Below, piece by piece: positions 33,672 through 39,597 of a stretch of 39,597 nt of DNA. Below the pieces are notes generated by a model. The model saw only the letters and a list, made by a program, of their open reading frames with translations. It had not been told where the DNA came from and made no database searches. Source of the DNA: JBPYCR01 sp051846915 (GTDB lineage Bacteria; Bacillota; Bacilli; Bacillales; Amphibacillaceae). The translations under genes were made by a program, and so were the position numbers. Numbering within the stretch: position 1 is the stretch's first letter; each line of letters opens with the position of its first letter. The stretch is taken from assembly GCF_051846915.1 (NCBI RefSeq), contig NZ_JBPYCR010000033.1:1-39597 (forward strand), given 5' to 3'.

Positions 33672-35081
33672 ATGTTGCGGGAACAGCATATTAAACAACT
33701 GGAAAGGCTTGTAGGAGCAGAAAATGTTGTAACAGACAATGCTTCATTACTTGCCTATTCCTACGATTCAACCGCTCAATTCCAAGCAATGCCAGACGCA
33801 GTGATTGCACCAAAAAATACAAATGAAATCGCGGAGATTGTTAAATGGTGTAATAAACATAAAATCCCGATCGTTCCCCGTGGTTCCGGAACCAATTTAT
33901 GTGCCGGTACGACACCTCTTTCAGGTGGAATCGTCCTGTTGTTCAAACATTTGAATCAAATCATGGAAATTGATGAGGAAAATTTAACAATGACCGTACA
34001 GCCTGGCGTCTATACGAAAAAAATCCACGAAGTAGCTGAAGAAATTGGACTTTTTTATCCACCCGATCCAGGATCCATGCATATTTCCCAGATTGGCGGA
34101 AATATAAGTGAAAATTCCGGCGGACTGCGTGGATTAAAATACGGCGTAACAAAAGATTATGTTCTTGGACTTGAAATTGTCCTGCCTACAGGGGAAATTA
34201 TTCGAACCGGCGGCAAGCTGGCTAAAGATGTTGCCGGGTATGATTTAACAAAATTATATACAGGAGCAGAAGGCACGCTTGGCATCATAACCGAAGCAAT
34301 TTTAAAACTTATCCCTAAACCAGAAACAAAACAAACAATGCTCGCCCTTTATGATGACTTGGAAAAAGCCGCTGAATCCGTATCAGCCATCATCGCTAAT
34401 CGAATCATTCCTGCTACGATGGAGTTTCTCGATCGGCACACGCTGGAAGTCGTTGAAGACTACGCACGTATTGGCCTGCCGACAGATGCTGAAGCTGTTT
34501 TATTAATTGAACAAGATGGCGCCCCGGAAATTGTACAGCGCGATATGGAATCCATCACAACATTATGTAAAAAGAATAACGCGTTTCAAGTGACGCTCGC
34601 AGCATCTGAAGAAGAAGCAAGTCAGTTAACTGCTGCCAGAAGAACAGCATTATCAGCCCTTTCCCGATTAAAACCGACGACCATACTGGAAGATGCAACT
34701 GTACCCCGCTCAGAAATTGCCAAAATGGTACGTGCCATTGGAAAAATTGCCGAGAAATACGATATTACGATTTGTACGTTTGGGCATGCCGGTGATGGCA
34801 ACCTCCACCCTACTTGTTTAACAGATGTACGTAACCAAGAAGAAATGATCCGGGTTGAAAAGGCACTTGGTGAGATTTTTGAAACGGCGATCGCCCTAGG
34901 CGGTACGATTACTGGTGAACATGGCGTTGGAGCGATGAAACTTCCTTATTTGCACTTAAAAACTGGTGAGGCGGGTATTCAGGCAATGCGTAATATTAAA
35001 AAGTCCCTTGACCCAAATAACATTATGAACCCCGGTAAAATGTTTTCAATGACCAAGGAAAGCGTGGTGGAAAACAAATGA
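33672..35081 (+). CDS. glcD: Glycolate oxidase FAD subunit GlcD
   Basis: A flavoprotein of the FAD-linked oxidase (VAO) family that oxidises glycolate, and often D-lactate or other 2-hydroxy acids, to the 2-oxo acid. Its 469 residues include the FAD-binding N-terminal half with VPRGSGTNLCAGT, GGNISENSGG and a long C-terminal domain ending with FGHAGDGNLHPT and GGTITGEHGVG. GGAGAG stands a few bases before the ATG. The stop codon overlaps the glcF start by four bases (ATGA), so the two are coupled. No separate glcE is present, as in Bacillus. Confidence 0.93.
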   Translation: MLREQHIKQLERLVGAENVVTDNASLLAYSYDSTAQFQAMPDAVIAPKNTNEIAEIVKWCNKHKIPIVPRGSGTNLCAGTTPLSGGIVLLFKHLNQIMEIDEENLTMTVQPGVYTKKIHEVAEEIGLFYPPDPGSMHISQIGGNISENSGGLRGLKYGVTKDYVLGLEIVLPTGEIIRTGGKLAKDVAGYDLTKLYTGAEGTLGIITEAILKLIPKPETKQTMLALYDDLEKAAESVSAIIANRIIPATMEFLDRHTLEVVEDYARIGLPTDAEAVLLIEQDGAPEIVQRDMESITTLCKKNNAFQVTLAASEEEASQLTAARRTALSALSRLKPTTILEDATVPRSEIAKMVRAIGKIAEKYDITICTFGHAGDGNLHPTCLTDVRNQEEMIRVEKALGEIFETAIALGGTITGEHGVGAMKLPYLHLKTGEAGIQAMRNIKKSLDPNNIMNPGKMFSMTKESVVENK

Positions 35082-36412
35082 TCGATTTAAAAGAAAAAGA
35101 GCGCATTCAAAAAGATTTCAAGAAAAAAATGGACTATGATGAAATTTTAAATTGTACCCGATGCGGTTTCTGTTTGCCGAGTTGTCCAACGTATGTGGAA
35201 ACGGGAGACGAAGTACATTCACCAAGGGGAAGAATTGCAATGATGAAAGGTCTCGTGGACGGGGCCATCGAACCAACCGAGGAAGTGAAACGTTCGATTG
35301 ACCTTTGCCTAGGATGTCGAGCCTGTGAACCAGTCTGTCCATCCGGCGTACAATTTGGCCATTTGCTGGAACAAGCAAGAGATGCAATCTATCAAAGCAA
35401 TAAACAATCAGCCCCAGTAAAGTTGGCTCGAAATCTTGCTTTTAACAACCTATTTCCATATCAAAATCGAATGATTGGCCTTACAAGTTTACTAGGGTTA
35501 TATCAAAGATCTGGCTTGCAAAAAACAGCTAGAACAATCGGATTCATGAAACTGTTTCCCGAAAACTTGCGTACAATGGAAAAGGTCCTGCCCCGTATAC
35601 CGAAACGAAAAGAAATGAAAAACAGGCCGACACATTTAAAAGCCTATACAAAACAACAGAAGAAAGTCGCTTTTTTCTCCGGTTGTTTAATGGATACGGT
35701 GTTCATGTCAACAAACGACGCAACGGCAAAATTATTACAATATGCCGGATGTGAGATCGTTATTCCGAAAACCCAAGGATGTTGCGGAGCATTACATGGC
35801 CATAGCGGTGAACGTGACCAGGCAAGAGAAATGGCCAAAAAAAATATTGAGGCATTTGAAAAAGCTGAAGTTGATTATATTATTACAAATGCCGGCGGCT
35901 GCGGAGCATTTCTCGTTGATTATGGTTATCTTTTAAAAGATGACCCGGAATGGAAAACACGTGCAGCAGCTTTTTCAACAAAAATAAAAGATATTACAAG
36001 CGTATTAGTGGAACTCGACTTTCACAAAATGAACTTGCAATTGGATGAGCAAGTAGTGACTTATCAGGATTCCTGTCATTTAAAAAACGGCCAGAAAACA
36101 TTTATGGAACCGCGTCAATTACTCGAATCAATCGAAGGCGTTGACTATGTGGAAATGAAAGATGCTGGACGATGTTGCGGTTCTGCAGGCATTTACAATA
36201 TAGTTGAATCCGAAATGTCCATGCAAATTCTCGACTATAAAATGGAACAAACGAAACAAACAAAAGCCAAAACGATCGTTACCACTAACCCCGGCTGCCT
36301 TTTACAAATGAAACTTGGAATTGAACGAGAAGGTTTGACTGGTCAGGTCGAGGCTGTGCATATAGTGGATTTACTGTTAGAGGCATATGAACAAGCCGGA
36401 CGTAATGTGTAA
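35078..36412 (+). CDS. glcF: Glycolate oxidase iron-sulfur subunit GlcF
   Basis: A 444-residue electron-transfer subunit taking electrons from GlcD. Two 4Fe-4S motifs lie near the N-terminus, CTRCGFCLPSCPTY and CLGCRACEPVCPSG, followed by two cysteine-rich CCG domains (GCCGALHGHSG and GRCCGSAGIYN, plus FFSGCLMDT). Electrons probably pass to the quinone pool. It is coupled to glcD by overlap. A PucR-HTH gene follows. Confidence 0.94.
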   Translation: MIDLKEKERIQKDFKKKMDYDEILNCTRCGFCLPSCPTYVETGDEVHSPRGRIAMMKGLVDGAIEPTEEVKRSIDLCLGCRACEPVCPSGVQFGHLLEQARDAIYQSNKQSAPVKLARNLAFNNLFPYQNRMIGLTSLLGLYQRSGLQKTARTIGFMKLFPENLRTMEKVLPRIPKRKEMKNRPTHLKAYTKQQKKVAFFSGCLMDTVFMSTNDATAKLLQYAGCEIVIPKTQGCCGALHGHSGERDQAREMAKKNIEAFEKAEVDYIITNAGGCGAFLVDYGYLLKDDPEWKTRAAAFSTKIKDITSVLVELDFHKMNLQLDEQVVTYQDSCHLKNGQKTFMEPRQLLESIEGVDYVEMKDAGRCCGSAGIYNIVESEMSMQILDYKMEQTKQTKAKTIVTTNPGCLLQMKLGIEREGLTGQVEAVHIVDLLLEAYEQAGRNV

Positions 36413-36580
36413 ACTTATAATCAATATCCCATGAGTGAAAAAACACTGGATCAGCATACCTGCAATTCTTTACCAGCTGAACGAAGTTTATTTCTAAACA
36501 ACATCCAGGAATGCTGGTCTAGATATACGCTTCTTATGTATAATAGTAATCAGTCAAGAAAGAAAAGAGGTTTATATCAC

Positions 36581-37486
36581 ATGCTAACCAACTTGCAAAA
36601 ACTGTTCCCCTCCCTTATCACAACGTTGCCAACAGACGAGTCTACAAGGAATCTTTACCAGTGGTATATGACCGACCACCAGCCAATTGGCATCCTAAAA
36701 AGCGAGCTTACGACAAACGACATAGCTTTATTATCTACCTTTTTAACTCCTAACAACATGAACCTCCCAATCCTAACAGAGGAAGAGAAAAAGTGGAAAA
36801 GATGGATGAACGCTTCAAATGAGGAAGTGACTTTCCCAAGCACAAACAGTCCATACCGTTTTGTTTATTTCCGAATGGACAAAAGCGAGATGGACCCATT
36901 TGCGTTTAATGAAGCGATTCAAACATTGTTCCCAAAAACCGTACCAATTCTATGGGAAAATGAGCTGGAAGGTATTATTGTTGAAGAACAATCAATCGCC
37001 GACGAGGACATTGATTACAGACGTATTATCGACGTATTAATTAGCGATCTATACGTGAACATAAAATTTTTCGTAGGATTATTTCAAAACAATCTAAATG
37101 ATATTTCCGCCTATTATACTACAATCAAAGAAACTGCCAATACTGTATTTAATCATTCCCAAAAATCCGTTATTACATATCCTGAAGCAATTCCGTACAT
37201 TTTATTAAATCGAATAAATCCTTCTGTACGGAAACAAATCATCTCAAGCGTCCTTCGTGAATTTGCCGAGGATACCGACATGATTCATACAATCCAAACG
37301 TTGTTCCATTGTAATTTAAACGTTTCCGTCACAGCAAAGGAATTGTATATGCACAGGAACAGCTTGCAATACCGAATTGATAAATTTTGTGATCAGACAG
37401 GAATTGACCTTCAACAATTTGATCAAGCACAAGCGGTTTACCTCGCATTATTATGTAAAAACTATGAATCTGGCAAACATGCCTAA
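36581..37486 (+). CDS. PucR-type helix-turn-helix protein (YxkF-like)
   Basis: A putative regulator with a C-terminal PucR HTH (VSVTAKELYMHRNSLQYRI) but no recognisable PucR or CdaR sensor domain; the N-terminal 200 residues match nothing I know by eye. The frame is open from 36431 and that start cannot be excluded, but it lacks a ribosome binding site. The ATG at 36581 follows AAGAGG and gives 301 residues, close to B. subtilis YxkF, which also sits beside msmX. So it more likely belongs with msmX than with glcDF. Target genes are unknown. Confidence 0.75.
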   Translation: MLTNLQKLFPSLITTLPTDESTRNLYQWYMTDHQPIGILKSELTTNDIALLSTFLTPNNMNLPILTEEEKKWKRWMNASNEEVTFPSTNSPYRFVYFRMDKSEMDPFAFNEAIQTLFPKTVPILWENELEGIIVEEQSIADEDIDYRRIIDVLISDLYVNIKFFVGLFQNNLNDISAYYTTIKETANTVFNHSQKSVITYPEAIPYILLNRINPSVRKQIISSVLREFAEDTDMIHTIQTLFHCNLNVSVTAKELYMHRNSLQYRIDKFCDQTGIDLQQFDQAQAVYLALLCKNYESGKHA

Positions 37487-37585
37487 TAGTTGTCAGCATT
37501 TTTGTGCAATTTTTCTCTTACGAATAATTAGATAATTCTATATCATTAAAATAGTAGTTAAATACAAATGTAAGGGGAAATTTTA

Positions 37586-38716
37586 ATGGCAGAATTGCAA
37601 TTAAACAACATTAAAAAGATATATGGAAAAGACGTTGTAGCAGTTGAAGATTTTGATTTACAAATTGAAGATAAAGAATTCGTTGTGTTTGTAGGCCCAT
37701 CCGGCTGTGGGAAATCAACAACATTACGAATGATTGCCGGATTAGAGGAAATATCAGGAGGCGAGCTGTATATCGACGATGTTCTAATGAACGATGTAGC
37801 CCCGAAAGATCGGGATATCGCCATGGTATTTCAGAATTATGCCTTATATCCACATATGAACGTATACGATAATATGGCTTTCGGATTAAAGCTTCGAAAG
37901 TTTAAAAAAACAGAGATTAAAGAACGTGTACATAACGCCGCAAAAATATTAGGCTTAGAAGACTTTTTAGACCGGAAGCCAAAGGCTCTATCAGGGGGGC
38001 AACGACAACGTGTAGCACTTGGACGTGCCATCGTCAGGGATGCAAAGGTTTTTCTAATGGATGAACCATTATCCAATCTGGACGCAAAGCTACGTGTACA
38101 AATGCGGGCTGAAATACAGAAACTGCACCAACGACTGCAAACGACGACGATCTACGTTACCCACGACCAGACCGAAGCAATGACAATGGCAACAAGGTTA
38201 GTTGTCATGAAAGACGGTATCATCCAACAAGTTGGCGCACCAAAAGAAGTATATGATTATCCGGAAAATGTGTTTGTTGGTGGATTTATCGGTTCCCCTT
38301 CCATGAACCTTTTGAATGGAACACTAACCGATGGTTTCTTCGTAATGGGAGAAACGAGCGTCAAAGTACCGGAAAATAAGATGAAAGTACTAAAAGAAGC
38401 AGGATACGTAAACAAAGGGTTAATTCTTGGTATTCGTCCTGAAGATATACACGATCAAACTGTTTCAAACGGATCTTTTCCAGATGCTAGATTTACTGCA
38501 ACTGTTGAAGTAGCTGAGCTCATGGGTTCAGAAACAGTAATTTATTCTAAAATTAATAAAGAAGATTTTGTTGCCCGCGTTGAAGCACGTAAAGGGATTT
38601 TGGCTGGGTCAGTACTTGATTTAGCTTTCAACATGGATAACTGTCATTTCTTTGATAAAGATACTGAAATGCGGATAAAGGGGAAAGAGGATAGCGCAGT
38701 AGCGATGGAAGCGTAG
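37586..38716 (+). CDS. msmX: MsmX-type sugar ABC transporter ATPase
   Basis: A 376-residue ATPase that energises several carbohydrate ABC importers (MsmX/UgpC group). Walker A GPSGCGKST, signature LSGGQRQRV, Walker B VFLMDEP, D-loop SNLDA and switch His VTHDQTEAMT are all present. They are followed by a C-terminal OB/TOBE regulatory domain (about 240-370; GIRPEDIHD). AAGGGG stands some eight bases before the ATG. No permease genes adjoin it, as usual for this shared ATPase. A SigA promoter was not clearly seen in the 99-base gap. Confidence 0.94.
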   Translation: MAELQLNNIKKIYGKDVVAVEDFDLQIEDKEFVVFVGPSGCGKSTTLRMIAGLEEISGGELYIDDVLMNDVAPKDRDIAMVFQNYALYPHMNVYDNMAFGLKLRKFKKTEIKERVHNAAKILGLEDFLDRKPKALSGGQRQRVALGRAIVRDAKVFLMDEPLSNLDAKLRVQMRAEIQKLHQRLQTTTIYVTHDQTEAMTMATRLVVMKDGIIQQVGAPKEVYDYPENVFVGGFIGSPSMNLLNGTLTDGFFVMGETSVKVPENKMKVLKEAGYVNKGLILGIRPEDIHDQTVSNGSFPDARFTATVEVAELMGSETVIYSKINKEDFVARVEARKGILAGSVLDLAFNMDNCHFFDKDTEMRIKGKEDSAVAMEA

Positions 38717-38804
38717 GATTATTTACAGGATGTTGATCGAATCAATTTCAAACTAATCTTATCATGCAGACAATTGAAAAGTAGAATTTTCGAAAACCAT
38801 TTAA

Positions 38805-38843
38805 AATCCGGTGCTAATTCTTAGACAGAATAAGCACCGGATT
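38805..38843 (-). terminator. Hairpin between msmX and the FAH-family gene
   Basis: AATCCGGTGCT pairs perfectly with AGCACCGGATT, with ATTCT/AGAAT continuing the stem after one mismatch. TTTTAAA follows on the minus strand. It mainly serves the FAH gene and may also stop msmX transcripts. Confidence 0.85.
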
Positions 38844-38850
38844 AATGCAT

Positions 38851-39597
38851 CTATTTATCTTCCACAAATTGATTCGTTAAACTGCCTAACTTTTCAATCT
38901 CTACTGTCACTTCATCTCCTGGTTGAATGTAAACTTGTTTTTCCTCGGGTAAGCCCATTACTACGCCCTCGGGAGTCCCCGTTAATATAATATCACCTGG
39001 AGTTAGTGTCATATACTTAGAGATATAACTAATAATTTCATCGCAATGGAAAATCATATCTGATGTATTCGAACTCTGTCTCTCTTCCCCATTTACAAAT
39101 GTTTTTAAGGTTAGATTATTTGGGTCATCGATTTCATTACTAGTTACTAAATATGGACCAACTGGACTAAAGCCGTCACAACTTTTTCCTAATAACCATT
39201 GAGAACTTACAAATTGCAGATCCCTTGCAGACAGATCATTCGCTGTTACATACCCAAACACATGATCAAGGGCTGTTTCTTTTGCTACATCTTTTGTTTC
39301 CTTTCCGATTACAATCCCTAACTCTACTTCATAATCTAGCTTTTCAGTCACTTTTGGAACAACAATATTTTGATTATGACCTGCTAGAGTATTGTTATAT
39401 TTTGTAAATAAGATTGGCGTTTTTGGATATGGAGAACCAGTTTCATCCGCATGTTTTTGATAATTTAACCCGACACAAATAATTTTATTTGGCGCAGTTA
39501 CAGCCGGACCAAAGCTAACCTCATTTTCCGCAATCATATAAGATTTGTCTTCCGGCAAATCTTGAATATAGCTTTCAAGTTTTGATATAGTGGATTG
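38851..39597 (-). CDS. Fumarylacetoacetate hydrolase-family enzyme, N-terminus beyond the window
   Basis: At least 249 residues are visible; the frame is open to the window edge, so the N-terminus is missing. Features of the FAH/acylpyruvase family are clear: ICVGLNYQKHADE, the metal-ligand Glu-x-Glu in DYEVELGIVIG, YVTANDLSARDLQ, GKSCDGFSPVGP and the C-terminal ILTGTPEGVVMG. Such enzymes split or decarboxylate 2,4-diketo acids (for example in homoprotocatechuate or gentisate breakdown, or as oxaloacetate decarboxylase). The substrate cannot be assigned. A TTG at 39558 is possible as a start but would cut off typical family sequence. Confidence 0.88.
   Translation of the reverse strand, partial: QSTISKLESYIQDLPEDKSYMIAENEVSFGPAVTAPNKIICVGLNYQKHADETGSPYPKTPILFTKYNNTLAGHNQNIVVPKVTEKLDYEVELGIVIGKETKDVAKETALDHVFGYVTANDLSARDLQFVSSQWLLGKSCDGFSPVGPYLVTSNEIDDPNNLTLKTFVNGEERQSSNTSDMIFHCDEIISYISKYMTLTPGDIILTGTPEGVVMGLPEEKQVYIQPGDEVTVEIEKLGSLTNQFVEDK

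Noticed and set aside
1..39597. tRNA, rRNA, CRISPR arrays or prophage
   Set aside because: No cloverleaf, ribosomal RNA stretch, regularly spaced repeats or phage structural genes were seen on either strand.

Overview
The window is AT-rich DNA from a spore-forming Bacillaceae bacterium, probably from the Oceanobacillus/Virgibacillus branch. The evidence is strong AGGAGG-type ribosome binding sites, a Spo0E-family gene, RpoY, RNase J1, a KtrC/KtrD potassium system, CbpB, YkyA and YkyB, and a group IIC intron whose domain V looks much like the well-known Oceanobacillus iheyensis intron. The genus is inferred from family resemblance only; no search was run.

Layout. (1) 1-2 kb: a complete-looking group IIC intron with an intact reverse transcriptase/maturase, inserted just behind the intrinsic terminator of ykyA. 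(2) 1.9-10.4 kb: a conserved Bacillus backbone holding ykyA, def, ykrA, rpoY-rnjA, ktrC, a YkuU-type peroxiredoxin, cbpB (c-di-AMP-binding CBS protein), a TrhA/hemolysin-III membrane protein and a small unknown gene. (3) 10.6-26.2 kb: a catabolic island, every gene on the minus strand. (4) 26.4-27.2 kb: a decayed IS200-type element. (5) 27.3-32.2 kb: ykyB, a small membrane protein, a DMT exporter, a Spo0E-like gene, signal peptidase I, a probable 26-residue membrane peptide and ktrD. (6) 32.4-37.5 kb: a CdaR-type regulator, glycolate oxidase glcD-glcF and a YxkF-like PucR-HTH protein. (7) 37.6 kb to the end: the MsmX sugar-ABC ATPase and the C-terminal part of a fumarylacetoacetate-hydrolase-family enzyme cut by the window edge.

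The island is the most interesting part. Its downstream transcription unit (16458 to 10593) reads M20 carbamoylase, PyrK, PyrD, dihydroorotase-like amidohydrolase, aspartase. Run in the catabolic direction these five products give a complete route orotate -> dihydroorotate -> N-carbamoyl-aspartate -> aspartate -> fumarate. The amidohydrolase carries the Arg and Asn that bind the carboxylate of dihydroorotate in dihydroorotases. The upstream unit (24351 to 16737) encodes a TAXI-type TRAP transporter, a UbiD decarboxylase with its UbiX flavin prenyltransferase, an ornithine-cyclodeaminase-family reductase, a maleate-isomerase/Asp-racemase-family protein lacking its second cysteine, and a short-chain dehydrogenase. 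A PucR-family regulator lies directly upstream, and a PucR-box-like sequence sits in the TAXI promoter region. I propose a PucR-controlled uptake and degradation system for orotate or a related heteroaromatic carboxylate. The orotate branch is well supported by gene content and residues. The role of the UbiD branch is inference.
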